Origin: Rikenellaceae bacterium
Lineage (GTDB): Bacteria; Bacteroidota; Bacteroidia; Bacteroidales; Rikenellaceae
NCBI GenBank assembly: GCA_009783565.1
Contig: WRDF01000010.1
Location: 21,023 to 85,022, forward strand
Reading direction: 5' to 3'
Length of the DNA: 64,000 bases
The notes below the pieces were generated by a model. The model was not told the origin of the DNA, did no database searches, and saw nothing but the letters and a program-made list of their open reading frames with translations. Below are positions 50,473 through 60,323 of the stretch, one piece after another. Numbering within the stretch: the first letter of the stretch is position 1; every line of letters starts with the position of its first letter. The position numbers and the translations under genes were made by a program.

Positions 50473-50889
50473 ATGATGACGATTATGAAAAACAGCGAAA
50501 ACAAAGTGGTGTCGATCATGAGCTACAACACCGTCATGGAGGCACAGTTATATCAGGCGTTGCTCGAATCGGCGGGCATACAGGCGCAGTTGCAGAACGA
50601 CATCGCCGCGCAGATATATCCTATCGGCGGCCCTATGTTCTCGATCAATCTGCTGGTGGCTGTCGAAGACCTGCCGAAGGCGCGCGAGGTGCTCGGCGCA
50701 AAGTTCGATATCGACGAGTTCCACCGCGCGGCCAACAATTCAGACGTGAATCCGGCGCGGAAAAAGCCGTCGGTCAGGAAACGCGCTCCGCGTGCCGCTA
50801 AAAAAGAGGTATGCATAGCAGAAGTCGAGGCAACACCGAAAAAACGCGCTCCGAGTAAGCCCGCCGCAAAATCCGCCGCTAAGAAATAG
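50473..50889 (+). CDS. DUF2007-like putative signal-transducing protein
   Basis: A 138-residue protein. The first half (KVVSIMSYNTVMEAQLYQALLESAGIQAQLQND...FSINLLVAVEDLPKAREVL) matches the small DUF2007 fold. The tail (about residues 90-138) is low-complexity, rich in Lys, Ala and Pro (RKRAPRAAKK, KPAAKSAAKK), like a histone-tail type nucleic-acid-binding extension. Starts at 50473, 50476 and 50485 are all in frame; 50485 (MKNSENKVVS) is equally plausible. Function unknown. The GNAT gene follows after 5 bp. Confidence 0.7.
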   Translation: MMTIMKNSENKVVSIMSYNTVMEAQLYQALLESAGIQAQLQNDIAAQIYPIGGPMFSINLLVAVEDLPKAREVLGAKFDIDEFHRAANNSDVNPARKKPSVRKRAPRAAKKEVCIAEVEATPKKRAPSKPAAKSAAKK

Positions 50890-50894
50890 ACCGT

Positions 50895-51734
50895 ATGAGG
50901 ATAGGATCGTTAGCCCTGACGGATTTCGATGCCATTTTCCGTGCTTTCACGCGCGCCTTTGCCGATTACGAGATGCAGCTCAGCGAAGAGCAGCTGCGGC
51001 GGATGCTCAGGCGGCGCGGGTTCGCCCCTGAGCTATCGTTCGCCGCGTTCGACGGGGATGAAATCGTGTCGTTTACGCTGAACGGCATCGGTCGCTACGG
51101 CGATGTGCTTACTGCCTATGACACGGGAACGGGAACGCTCCCGAATGCGCGTGGACGCGGACTTGCCACCGAAATATTCGAACACTCGATCCCGTTTTTG
51201 CGGCAGGCCGGCGTGCGTCAATATTTATTGGAAGTGCTGCAACATAACGAACGCGCGGTGTCGGTTTACCGGCGGCTGGGGTTCGAGGTGACGCGCGAGT
51301 TCAACTATTCGATAAGGCCGGGTGCGGAAGTCGTCGTAGGTGATGGCACATGGACGGTCGAGCCGATCGGTATCGAACAGATAGAACCTGCGTTCCGGGA
51401 CTTCCGGCCGTCGTGGCAGAACAGCGTCGAGGCTATCGTGCGGGCGGCGGACGATTTCATCTTTCGCGGAGTTTTCGTCGATGGCAGCCTTGTCGGCTAT
51501 TGCGTTTTCGAGCCTGCCGCCGGCGACGTGACCCAACTTGCGGTCGCACCCGCTTTTCGCCGTCGCGGCATCGCCACGAGCCTGCTCGGCCATGTGCTGG
51601 CGGAAAACCGCAGCGGTGTCGTGAGGGTCGTGAACACCGATGTGTCGTGTGCTTCGATGAACGGATTTCTTGCCGCGCGGGGTCTTGGCGTGACGGGAAA
51701 GCAGTTCGAGATGGTCAAAATGATATTGCCGTAG
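50895..51734 (+). CDS. Two-domain GNAT N-acetyltransferase
   Basis: A 279-residue protein with two acetyltransferase folds. The first (about residues 1-135) has the acetyl-CoA loop NARGRGLATEIFEHS and NERAVSVYRRLGFEV. The second (about 150-279) has VTQLAVAPAFRRRGIATSLLGHVL and CASMNGFLAARGL. The substrate is unknown. It sits between the DUF2007-like gene and the alpha-2-macroglobulin gene, with gaps of 5 and 12 bp, so the three may be co-transcribed. Confidence 0.88.
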   Translation: MRIGSLALTDFDAIFRAFTRAFADYEMQLSEEQLRRMLRRRGFAPELSFAAFDGDEIVSFTLNGIGRYGDVLTAYDTGTGTLPNARGRGLATEIFEHSIPFLRQAGVRQYLLEVLQHNERAVSVYRRLGFEVTREFNYSIRPGAEVVVGDGTWTVEPIGIEQIEPAFRDFRPSWQNSVEAIVRAADDFIFRGVFVDGSLVGYCVFEPAAGDVTQLAVAPAFRRRGIATSLLGHVLAENRSGVVRVVNTDVSCASMNGFLAARGLGVTGKQFEMVKMILP

Positions 51735-51746
51735 AAAATATAGCTT

Positions 51747-54700
51747 ATGAAAAAACTTATTGTCCTACTACTGTCCATTATTTTCGCTTTATTTGAGGCA
51801 CAGGCACAAACACAAACGGAACATGCCGCAGCCGTGAAGGCGGCGATCGACTGGATGAAAGATGCGTCGAATCGCGAGGGTCGGGCGGTCGGCGAAGTGG
51901 CCGACTCGTTACTGGGAGCGGGTGCACAGATGCCGCCGCCGGCGCGCAACCTTATGAATTTCGTCACGGGCAGGCTGTATCTCAACTATTTGCAGGACAA
52001 TTGGAGGCGCATTGGCGAGCGCACGAGCGCGCCGGAGGCTGGCGGCGATATCGAGACGTGGGATGCACAGCGAATATTTGCCGAAGTCGTGAGGCTCTAC
52101 CGGCTTGCTGTCGAAGAGGCGAGCGAGACACTGCAAGCCACGCCAATAGATTATTTCGGTAGTGATCTGGATGAATGGAGAAATCGCATGCCGCCCGAAG
52201 CCTTTGAACTCATGATTGGGAATAATCATGCAAAACAGATTTCACACATCGAACGGTTCTTCCCGTCGCTCTATGAGTCGATGACTTTCAATGTGATAGG
52301 CTCGTTGAGGCACGGTTTGGACCGCTTAGCGAGAACATGGCCGCGCTTGGGCGAACGTGAACAATCGACCGTCGAGGAAACGATAACAATGTTCTACGAA
52401 AGACTGTTACGCCACAACAGGCAGCGGTTAGAGCAGGGCAAAAGTGCGTTGCCGCTGATAGCGATGGAGGTGGAACGGCTGCGATTTCTGCGCTCGTGGG
52501 ACACAGAGAGCGATGCCGAGCAGCGCTACGAGGACGCGCTGCGGCAGCTTGCCGAAGAGTACCGCGAACACCCCGAAAGCGCATATCCGCTGCTGGCGGT
52601 TGCCGCGCTCTATCGCGAACAGGGCGAGCGGTGGCAGCGTGACAGAGCCGACGAAACGCTGAGAACCAAATATATAAAGGCTCTTGCGCTGGCCGACGAA
52701 GTGGCTAAGAGGTGGCCTGAACTTGCCGTGCGGACCCGTGCATTGCGGGCGGTGATAACCACGCCATCACTCGAATTGAAGCTCGGACGGGGGCAATATC
52801 CCGATGAGCCGTTCCTTGCACTGGCCACTGTGCGCAACGTCGAGCGCATCTATCTGCAAGCCTATGCGCTGGACGAGAGAGCGGAGTTGGCGCTCTCCTC
52901 GCGTGATCGCATCCGGGAGTGGCTGCAAGGCCGGCGACCGGCTATGACGATGCAGTCGCCCGCGATTCCGTCGCGCGGCGATCATCAGCCGTTTGCGGCG
53001 CAATTCGCCATCGATGGACTGCCGCAGGGCAGCTATCTGGTCGTCGCTTCGCATGAGCCGCCTGCCGCGTGGACTTTCGGCGGCGAATTCCGCTCGGCGA
53101 TGGCGTGGGTGAATGTTTCGCCGCTGACATACAGCTTGCGGCAGGGTACACGCCGAACATTCGGACTTGCGGGAACGGCCAATGAGCCGATCACGCAGAT
53201 TTATGTCACCGATGCGCGCAGCGGCAGCGTGGTGGCGGGTGCGGCGGTCGAGATATTCAGGAACGAATACGATGTGCCGCAGGATATGCGGCAGTCCACG
53301 CCGGTGTCGATAGGGCGTTATACTACTGATCGTTCGGGTGTGGCGTATATAGAGCATACCGTGCAGCAGAATGATATAAGTCAGGTTATCATTAATAATC
53401 TCCGTCAGGCGACGCTCGTTATCGAAACGCGCGATGGGCGGCGACTCGAAGATAGAATATGGGCGCACAATTTTTTACGCTCTTGGGTGCAAGGCGGGGA
53501 CGAGAATGCGGAGATTCCACCGCAAGCGCTCTTTTTTACCGACCGCGCTATATATCGTCCCGGACAGACTGTATATTATAAGGTACTGCTCGCGCGCGGC
53601 GACAACGAAGGCAACAAAACAGTGGTTGAGGGGTACAGATTCGAGGTGCGGCTGAGGGATGTGAATAGTCGTGTGGTAGGCGAGATGACACTTACGACCA
53701 ACGACTTCGGTTCGGCCGACGGCAGCTTCACGTTGCCGACAGGGCTGCTGAACGGCTGGATGACACTGGAATGTGACTACGGGAGCGTCGGATTTTCGGT
53801 AGAAGAATACAAGCGGCCGATGTTCGAGGTGAGCGTGACGGCAGCGGACGATTCCGTACCGCGTTACGGGCAGACCGTCACGGTGCATGGCGTGGCGACG
53901 GCTTTGGCCGACTACGTTATGGATGGCGCGACGGTGCGCTATCGCGTGGTACGGCGCGACAACTTCCGTTTTTGGGATTGGCGGCGTCCGCGCCCCAACG
54001 TTCCGCAGATGGAGATCACTCAGGGCGAGGTGATTACCGATGCCGAAGGGCGGTTTGCCATTTCGTTTATAGCGTCAGCCGACGGAGTGGCGAACAGGGA
54101 GTGGGCGAGTAGCTTCGAGGTCACGGCCGACGTTACCGACATTAACGGCGAAACGCGCAGCGCGACGGTGAGCGTAGCCGTGAGCGACCGGCCGCTGGTG
54201 GTGCAAGCGTCTATTCCGTCGGCTATTGATGGTCGCGATTCGCTGAGCTTCCCCGTCACCGTGAGCAACCTTAACGGAAAGCCGGTCAGCTCGCAGGTGC
54301 ATATTACGGTAGAGGCTCTGGACGGTCCGGGGCGGATGCTGCGCCGCAATGAATGGCACACGGACCTCGATACGACGCTTATGACCCGCGCAGAGTTCGT
54401 GCGCCTTTTCCCGCATGACATTTACGGCCGTGAGAATGACCCGCAAACATATCCTGCGCGCGCGCGGGTCGGTGAGTTGAGATTGCGGACGACGGGCGAT
54501 TCGCCGCAGGAGGTGCTCGACCTGAGCAGACTGTTGCGGCGAGCGGTGGCGGGGTGGTATCGCGTGTCGTTGCGTGCCGAGGATGGGAGCGGCAATACGG
54601 CGGAGCATACACATATTTTGCGACTGAACGGCACGCCCGATGGTCGCCGCACGCCGATAGTGTGGTGCGACGACTGGCTCACGGCAGTCACCACAACGGG

Positions 54701-57700
54701 CAAGGCAGGCAGTGATGCGGTGTACCTTCTGGCCGCGCCGACGGAGGGGACGCCCGTGCGATGCGACATATTTATCGGTGACCGCCTCGTCGAAACCCGT
54801 TTTGTCGAAGCTTGCCCGACGCCGCAGGAGTTCCGCGTTCCCATTGCGAAAGACCTCACGGTGCAGTTCCTGATGACAAGCGGCGGGCGAACATACAGTA
54901 CGATGAGCCGCGTGCAGATCCCGCCGGAGGAGAGCCTACGGATCGAGCTCTCGACGTTCCGCGACCGCCTGCTACCGGGTGAGCATGAACGCTGGCGGTT
55001 GACGGTAAAAAATCCTGACGGCAGCGTGGCCGACGCTGAAATGGCGCTCACGATGTACGATGCCGCTCTGGAATTCTTCCGCCGCCACTCGTGGCCGCAG
55101 GGACACCTCTATGGCCGCACTGCGGCTTTCGCGCCCCGCTGGATGTCGCGCGAGAGCGTCGTGCGTAATCCGTCGGTCGACAGGAGTAACTATCGCGTCC
55201 CTTCTTTCAGTCCGTGGATAGTTCCGAACGTTGGGGTTATAGGAAGGATCGCGCTTGGAGAGAGTTATGAGGGGTCTACACAGACAATTATGGTTAGCAG
55301 CCCTCAAATGCGTAGCGGCGGCGAGATGTTCGCAGAATCGGATGCTAACGTGATAGTTACCGGTATGTTTACCAGAGATGCAGCCTCTTTTACCGGAGCG
55401 GCAGACGGCTTTATTCCCGCTGCGGTGGAGGACGATATTTACAATGAAAATTGGTCGGAGACCATCGCCGTGCGGCGTAATTTCAATGAGCTGGCGTTAT
55501 TCCACCCGCAGCTGCGTACCGATGAAAACGGTGAAATTGCCGTAGAATTTACTGCGCCCGAGTCGCTGACGCGCTGGCGGGTGTTGGGATTTGCCCACAC
55601 GCAGCAGATGCGGACGGGCAATATCATTCGCGAAATTGTGACGCGCAAAGAAGTTGCGGTGAGCGTGAATGTTCCGCGATTCCTGCGTGAGGGCGATACG
55701 GTGAGGTTGGCCGCGCGGGTAAACAATGTCACCGAAAATGCCCTGTCAGGCGGAGAAGCGCGCCTGCAAATCTTCGATGCGGAGACGATGCAGCCGCTCG
55801 ACGCTCTGCTCATTTCGGCGGAGGCTGTGCCGTTCGATGTGGCCGCCGGACAGAGCAGCGGCGTGCAATGGACGCTTACTGTGCCGGAGGGCATCGCGGG
55901 AATCACCGTTCGCGTTACGGCGCGCGCAGGAGCGCACACCGACGGCGAGGAGCGCACCATACCCGTACTGCCGCGCGCCATACTCGTTACCGAAACGATG
56001 CCGTTTGCCGTCAAGGCGGGGCAGGAGCGGACGTTCGACTTTGTGCGCCTTCGCGAAAATGCGGTCGGCGTACAGCGCAACCATAGTCTTACTTTGGAGT
56101 TTACGTCGAACCCGGCATGGTACGCTTTGCTGGCGATGCCCTATCTGATGGAGTTCCCTTACGACTGTTCGGAGCAGGTCTTCTCGCGCTTTTTTGCCAA
56201 CTCGCTCTCGGTGGCTGTGGCACAGTCGTCGCCTGAGATCGAGCGCACGTTCGAGCAGTGGCGAGAGACCGAGGCGGATGCACTTATGTCGAACCTCGAA
56301 CGCAACCCTGAACTGCGTTCTGCGTTGTTGGAGGAAACCCCCTGGGTGGCGCAGGCGCAGAACCAGGCGGAACGTAAGAGACGCATCGGAGAGTTGTTCG
56401 ACCGCGAGCGTATGGCCGCCGGGCAACGCGCCGCGCTCGAAAGGCTGGCAAATATGCAGAACGGCAACGGTACATTCTCGTGGTTCGACGGGATGCCTCC
56501 CGACAGATTTATGACCCAGCATATCGTCGCCGGATTCGGGCAGCTCATGCGCGCCGGTGCGCTGGCGGACGAACATGCGGAGCAGGCTCAGCAGATCGTT
56601 CAACGGGCATTAGTGTCGCTTGACTGGTGGATAAGGAATGACTATGAGAATCCGCCGCAGAATCGGCGGCGGAGTGACGGTCAGTTGCTGTTTCACATCA
56701 TACACCTACACTATCTATACGCGGCGAGTTTCTACGACCATAAGCCTGCCGGACGTGAGGCGCGTGAGGCGTTCGATTACGCGTACGAAATGATGAGAGA
56801 GACTTGGCGTCAGCATTCCAATAACCGGCACTCCAACATCTACTGGTTGGGTCTGACCGCACTTGTCCTTCACCGTTACGGTGATACGGAGAAAGCGCAG
56901 GAAGTGGTCGAAACGCTACGTGCGCTGAGTACGGGCAGTGAAGAGACGGGTATGTACTGGAATATGACCGACAGTGGCCCCTGGGGTCCTCCGGTGGAGA
57001 CGCAGGCACTGATGATCTCCGTGTTCGACGAGGTGGCGGGTGATGCGAAGGCTGTCGATGATATGAAAATCTGGCAGCTGCGCCAAAAGCAAACCAGTGA
57101 CTGGCGCACCACGCGGGCGACGGCCGAGGCGTGCTATGCGTTGCTGATGACGGGTGGCAGCCTGCTTACCGAGAACTTGCCGTTAGATGTTGCGGTCGGC
57201 GGCCAGCCTGTGACTGTCGAGCGCGCGGAGGCGGGGAGCGGTTATGTAAAAAGGGTGTGGGGCGGCAGCGAGATAACGCCCGCGCTGGCACAGGTGAAGG
57301 CAGAGAACCCGAACACGCGCGGTGTGGCATGGGGCGGTCTCTACTGGCAATATTTCGAAGATGCGGACAAGATAACTTCCGACACACAGATGGGGCTTAA
57401 TGTGGAGAAACAGCTTTTCCTGCGGCGTAATACCCCGCGAGGACCGGAACTTGTGCCGCTTGTCGCCGGTAATACGGTCGGTGTGGGCGATTTGATCACG
57501 GTGCGGCTGGTGATCAACACCGATCGCTATCTCAATTATGTACACTTGCGCGATATGCGTGCGGCGGGGTTTGAGCCTGTGCAGACACTATCCGGCTATC
57601 GCTCGCAGGGCGAACTGTGGTATTACGAGAACGTGAAAGATGCTTCGGTGAACTTCTTTTTCGGAGGCATGACTCGCGGTACGCACGTCTTGGAATACGA

Positions 57701-57812
57701 CCTGCGCGCCACTCATGCCGGACACTTCTTGAACGGAATTGCGACCATACAGTGTATGTACGAGCCTGCATTTACGTCGCACAGCACGGGGATAAGGCTG
57801 GTAATAAAGTAA
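51747..57812 (+). CDS. Bacterial alpha-2-macroglobulin family protein
   Basis: A 2021-residue exported protein (signal peptide ending EAQAQ near residue 24, no lipobox). Macroglobulin-like domains include ALFFTDRAIYRPGQTVYYKV (about residue 598) and FNELALFHPQLRTDENGEIAVEF (about 1243). The C-terminal alpha-toroid domain holds PYDCSEQVFSRFF at about residue 1474, fitting the CxEQ thioester motif that traps proteases. The last part (SGYRSQGELWYYENVKDASVNFFF) is the receptor-like MG domain. It probably shields the periplasm or surface from proteases. The usual partner pbpC is absent. The long N-terminal extension of about 500 residues is typical of Bacteroidetes forms. Confidence 0.92.
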   Translation: MKKLIVLLLSIIFALFEAQAQTQTEHAAAVKAAIDWMKDASNREGRAVGEVADSLLGAGAQMPPPARNLMNFVTGRLYLNYLQDNWRRIGERTSAPEAGGDIETWDAQRIFAEVVRLYRLAVEEASETLQATPIDYFGSDLDEWRNRMPPEAFELMIGNNHAKQISHIERFFPSLYESMTFNVIGSLRHGLDRLARTWPRLGEREQSTVEETITMFYERLLRHNRQRLEQGKSALPLIAMEVERLRFLRSWDTESDAEQRYEDALRQLAEEYREHPESAYPLLAVAALYREQGERWQRDRADETLRTKYIKALALADEVAKRWPELAVRTRALRAVITTPSLELKLGRGQYPDEPFLALATVRNVERIYLQAYALDERAELALSSRDRIREWLQGRRPAMTMQSPAIPSRGDHQPFAAQFAIDGLPQGSYLVVASHEPPAAWTFGGEFRSAMAWVNVSPLTYSLRQGTRRTFGLAGTANEPITQIYVTDARSGSVVAGAAVEIFRNEYDVPQDMRQSTPVSIGRYTTDRSGVAYIEHTVQQNDISQVIINNLRQATLVIETRDGRRLEDRIWAHNFLRSWVQGGDENAEIPPQALFFTDRAIYRPGQTVYYKVLLARGDNEGNKTVVEGYRFEVRLRDVNSRVVGEMTLTTNDFGSADGSFTLPTGLLNGWMTLECDYGSVGFSVEEYKRPMFEVSVTAADDSVPRYGQTVTVHGVATALADYVMDGATVRYRVVRRDNFRFWDWRRPRPNVPQMEITQGEVITDAEGRFAISFIASADGVANREWASSFEVTADVTDINGETRSATVSVAVSDRPLVVQASIPSAIDGRDSLSFPVTVSNLNGKPVSSQVHITVEALDGPGRMLRRNEWHTDLDTTLMTRAEFVRLFPHDIYGRENDPQTYPARARVGELRLRTTGDSPQEVLDLSRLLRRAVAGWYRVSLRAEDGSGNTAEHTHILRLNGTPDGRRTPIVWCDDWLTAVTTTGKAGSDAVYLLAAPTEGTPVRCDIFIGDRLVETRFVEACPTPQEFRVPIAKDLTVQFLMTSGGRTYSTMSRVQIPPEESLRIELSTFRDRLLPGEHERWRLTVKNPDGSVADAEMALTMYDAALEFFRRHSWPQGHLYGRTAAFAPRWMSRESVVRNPSVDRSNYRVPSFSPWIVPNVGVIGRIALGESYEGSTQTIMVSSPQMRSGGEMFAESDANVIVTGMFTRDAASFTGAADGFIPAAVEDDIYNENWSETIAVRRNFNELALFHPQLRTDENGEIAVEFTAPESLTRWRVLGFAHTQQMRTGNIIREIVTRKEVAVSVNVPRFLREGDTVRLAARVNNVTENALSGGEARLQIFDAETMQPLDALLISAEAVPFDVAAGQSSGVQWTLTVPEGIAGITVRVTARAGAHTDGEERTIPVLPRAILVTETMPFAVKAGQERTFDFVRLRENAVGVQRNHSLTLEFTSNPAWYALLAMPYLMEFPYDCSEQVFSRFFANSLSVAVAQSSPEIERTFEQWRETEADALMSNLERNPELRSALLEETPWVAQAQNQAERKRRIGELFDRERMAAGQRAALERLANMQNGNGTFSWFDGMPPDRFMTQHIVAGFGQLMRAGALADEHAEQAQQIVQRALVSLDWWIRNDYENPPQNRRRSDGQLLFHIIHLHYLYAASFYDHKPAGREAREAFDYAYEMMRETWRQHSNNRHSNIYWLGLTALVLHRYGDTEKAQEVVETLRALSTGSEETGMYWNMTDSGPWGPPVETQALMISVFDEVAGDAKAVDDMKIWQLRQKQTSDWRTTRATAEACYALLMTGGSLLTENLPLDVAVGGQPVTVERAEAGSGYVKRVWGGSEITPALAQVKAENPNTRGVAWGGLYWQYFEDADKITSDTQMGLNVEKQLFLRRNTPRGPELVPLVAGNTVGVGDLITVRLVINTDRYLNYVHLRDMRAAGFEPVQTLSGYRSQGELWYYENVKDASVNFFFGGMTRGTHVLEYDLRATHAGHFLNGIATIQCMYEPAFTSHSTGIRLVIK

Positions 57813-57833
57813 TTACGAATTTTGCGACATATT

Positions 57834-57861
57834 GTCATTGCGAACGAACGTGAGGAATGAC
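57834..57861. repeat. Short GTCATTGCGAA...GGAATGAC inverted repeat
   Basis: A 28-bp remnant of the family A/B ends, with TAATTACGAATTTTG just to its left, in the gap between the macroglobulin and TolC genes. It sits 11 bp before the -7 box of the TolC gene. Confidence 0.55.
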
Positions 57862-57871
57862 AAATGTTATC

Positions 57872-57880
57872 TACCTTTGC
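57872..57880 (+). promoter_or_regulatory. -7 box for the TolC-family gene
   Basis: TACCTTTGC at 57872-57880. Transcription should start near 57887, which excludes the ATG at 57886 and favours the ATG at 57898. No clear TTTG lies 19-21 bp upstream. Confidence 0.55.
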
Positions 57881-57897
57881 AGTAGATGTCTACAAAA

Positions 57898-59139
57898 ATG
57901 AAGAAAACGATTCTCCTGCTCGCGATGCTTTTACCGCTGGCGGGAAGTGCCCAAACACTGCAAGAATACCTCGCCGCGGGGCTGGAACGCAACTACGGAG
58001 TGCGCATCGTGCGAAATATCCAACGCATTGCCGAGAACAACGTGACGCTCGGAAACGCCGGATTTCTGCCGACTGTCGACCTCTCGGCATCACATTCAGG
58101 GGTGCTCGACAACAGTAGCCGGACGAGTGCGGGCATCAATGTCGGTTGGACGGTGTTCAACGGTTTCAGCGTGCAGACCACGTATGAGCGGCTGCGGGAG
58201 GTGGAGCAGATGGGCGAGCTGAATACGCGGCTGCAAGTGGAGAGCTTCATCTCGCGCTTCGTAGCCGGGTATTACAGCTATATCCGTCAGCGGATACGGC
58301 TGCGCAATATCGAGCAGGCGGTCGGCCTCTCGGAGGAGCGAATGCGTATCGTCGAGACGGGATACGAGATAGGGACGATGTCGCGTCTCGACCTCCAACA
58401 AGCGGTGGTAGACCTGAACTCCGACCGCTCGAAACTCATCAGACAGTACGAGGTGGTGCATACACTGCGCACGCAGCTGAACGAAATGATGGTCCGCGAG
58501 CAGATCGACGCGCCTTTGGCCGTCGCCGATACTGCGATCGTTTTCGACCCTGCGCTCGACCGTGCGGAGTTGTGGCAGCGGGCCGTTGCCGACAACGTGT
58601 TCCTTAAAATATCGCGCAAAGAAGGCGATATAAGCCGCCTCGACCTGCGGCTCGTGCAAAGCCGCACGTATCCCTATCTGCGACTTGGCGCAGGGTACGG
58701 ATACACGGGCCTCACGACGTTCGCACGGGTAAACGCTCCGGACTTTAACTATGGCCTTACGCTCGGCATGACGCTGTTCAACGGGCACAACCAACGTCGG
58801 CAGGAGCGTAACGCACGCATCGAGATCGACAACCGTCAGCTCCAATACGAACAAACGGAACTGGCCCTGCGCACCGATCTTGAAAACGCATGGATGGCCT
58901 ACCGTAATAATATGAGCCTTATAGAGCTGGAACGCGCGAATCTTGCTGCCGCGCGCGAATATTACGACATCGCAATTTATCGCTACAAGCTCCAACAGCT
59001 CTCCGGCATAGAACTTCGCGAGGCTCAGAATAGCCTGCTCGATGCCGAGGAACGTATGGCGCAGGCGTTGCACGACACCAAACTGTGCGAAATTTCGCTT
59101 CTCCAAATCGCCGGGCGGGTAATCGAATATCTTGAATAG
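57898..59139 (+). CDS. TolC-family outer-membrane protein
   Basis: A 413-residue protein with a signal peptide (KKTILLLAMLLPLAGSAQ) and the two-fold repeated long-helix plan of outer-membrane efflux channels. LSASHSGVLDNSSRTSAGINVGWTVF and GLTLGMTLFNGHNQRRQERNARIEIDN are the beta-barrel strands and following helices of the two repeats. YRYKLQQLSGIELREAQNSLLDAEERM is the conserved C-terminal helix. No inner-membrane pump or adaptor gene is adjacent, so export partner and substrate are unknown. Confidence 0.9.
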   Translation: MKKTILLLAMLLPLAGSAQTLQEYLAAGLERNYGVRIVRNIQRIAENNVTLGNAGFLPTVDLSASHSGVLDNSSRTSAGINVGWTVFNGFSVQTTYERLREVEQMGELNTRLQVESFISRFVAGYYSYIRQRIRLRNIEQAVGLSEERMRIVETGYEIGTMSRLDLQQAVVDLNSDRSKLIRQYEVVHTLRTQLNEMMVREQIDAPLAVADTAIVFDPALDRAELWQRAVADNVFLKISRKEGDISRLDLRLVQSRTYPYLRLGAGYGYTGLTTFARVNAPDFNYGLTLGMTLFNGHNQRRQERNARIEIDNRQLQYEQTELALRTDLENAWMAYRNNMSLIELERANLAAAREYYDIAIYRYKLQQLSGIELREAQNSLLDAEERMAQALHDTKLCEISLLQIAGRVIEYLE

Positions 59140-59145
59140 AATCGT

Positions 59146-59154
59146 TACTTTTGC
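59146..59154 (+). promoter_or_regulatory. -7 box for the hydroxyacid dehydrogenase gene
   Basis: TACTTTTGC at 59146-59154, just after the TolC stop. A start near 59161 gives a leader of about 100 nt that contains the half repeat and the CACACGCGTGTG palindrome. No clear -33 box. Confidence 0.5.
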
Positions 59155-59178
59155 ATTTGCGAGGTTTCCGATTTTTCG

Positions 59179-59234
59179 AGATTGCGGGTCAAGCCCGCAA
59201 TGACAACCGGTAGGCTGGAAAACACACGCGTGTG
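59179..59234 (+). repeat. Half family-B repeat (copy B6) joined to CACACGCGTGTG
   Basis: AGATTGCGGGTCAAGCCCGCAATGAC (as hairpin 59179-59204), then the linker AACCGGTAGGCTGGAAAA and the 12-bp palindrome CACACGCGTGTG (59223-59234), 25 bp before the ATG at 59260. It is the clearest example of the composite repeat next to a gene start. Confidence 0.8.
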
Positions 59235-59259
59235 CGACAACGACAAAAACTATAACCCT

Positions 59260-60204
59260 ATGAAAATCGTGTTTCTGGATGCTTACACGGTCGATCGGTC
59301 GGACATGGCACAGATAAAAGCGCTCGGCGACTACGCGTCTTATGACCGGACGGCGGAGAATGAAATAGTGGAACGATGTGCGGGCGCGGATGTGGTTATC
59401 ACCAATAAAGTGCCATTGCGCGCCACGACGCTCGAACAACTCGCCGCGATGCACGTAAAACTGATCTGCATTGCCGCCACGGGGATGAACAATATCGACC
59501 TGCCCGCAGCCGAACGGCTCGGAATCGCAGTGCGCAACACCGCAGGGTATTCGACCGCTTCGGTCGCGGAACTTACTTTCGCCGGCGTGTTGGGGCTGCT
59601 CAAACAGATCATATACTTCGACGAATTTGTGAAAAGCGGTGCGTACACGCACTACGGACGGCTGTTCGACTTTACACGTCCCACTTACGAACTTGCCGGC
59701 AAGCGGTGGGGCGTAATCGGTCTGGGAGCGATCGGGCGACGTGTTGCCGATATAGCGCGGGCGTTCGGATGCGAAGTGTCGTATTTCTCCACATCCGGCG
59801 CAAACAGTAACCCCGAATATGCACAAAAGCCTCTTGCCGAATTGCTCATGGAATCGGATATAGTGTCGGTCCATGCTCCGCTGAGCGAGCGCACACATAA
59901 CCTGATCGACTATCACGAGTTGTCGCTGATGAAGCCGACAGCCGTTATTGCAAATGTCGCACGCGGTGGTATCGTGAACGAAGAGGGGTTGATGCGCGCC
60001 TTGAACGACGGCCTGCTCGCCGGCGCGGCCTTAGATGTTTACAGCCATGAACCGATGACTGCCGATAACCCGTTGAACCGCGTACGCGACAAATATCGGC
60101 TGCTGCTCACGCCTCATTCTGCGTGGAGCACGGTCGAAGCGATGCAGACGCTCGTGGACACGATTGCCGAAAATATCCGCAAGTTTTTCGGCGAGAATAA
60201 GTAG
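59260..60204 (+). CDS. D-2-hydroxyacid dehydrogenase
   Basis: A 314-residue NAD-dependent dehydrogenase of the D-isomer 2-hydroxyacid family (glycerate or hydroxypyruvate reductase-like). The catalytic domain holds NKVPLRATTLEQL and IAATGMNNIDLPAAERLGIAV. The Rossmann domain has VIGLGAIGRRVADIARAFG, VHAPLSERTHNLI, ANVARGGIVNEEGL with the catalytic Arg, AALDVYSHEPM with the Glu, and TPHSAWSTVEA with the catalytic His. The ATG at 59260 (MKIVFLDAYTVD) is chosen; the longer frame is encoded by the repeat. The substrate is probably glycerate but not certain. Confidence 0.92.
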   Translation: MKIVFLDAYTVDRSDMAQIKALGDYASYDRTAENEIVERCAGADVVITNKVPLRATTLEQLAAMHVKLICIAATGMNNIDLPAAERLGIAVRNTAGYSTASVAELTFAGVLGLLKQIIYFDEFVKSGAYTHYGRLFDFTRPTYELAGKRWGVIGLGAIGRRVADIARAFGCEVSYFSTSGANSNPEYAQKPLAELLMESDIVSVHAPLSERTHNLIDYHELSLMKPTAVIANVARGGIVNEEGLMRALNDGLLAGAALDVYSHEPMTADNPLNRVRDKYRLLLTPHSAWSTVEAMQTLVDTIAENIRKFFGENK

Positions 60205-60267
60205 CGTAACAGATGTTATCCTCCGAACTGTATAGCGGAATATGGGCAAGTAGGTATAATGACAAAA

Positions 60268-60304
60268 GATACAAGCGAAGGAAGACCCTTCGCTTGTATC
60301 TTTA
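60268..60304 (+). terminator. Terminator of the hydroxyacid dehydrogenase gene
   Basis: A perfect 14-bp stem (60268-60281 and 60287-60300, GATACAAGCGAAGG and its complement) with loop AAGAC, followed by TTTATT. It lies between two converging genes and could also stop the minus-strand PKD-like transcript (AAAAG on the other side). Confidence 0.85.
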
Positions 60305-60323
60305 TTAGCACAACATAAATTTG

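Noticed and set aside
59182..59259. N-terminal extension of the hydroxyacid dehydrogenase
   Set aside because: The extra 26 codons come from a dispersed repeat and the palindrome; the family start is MKIVFLDAY at 59260.
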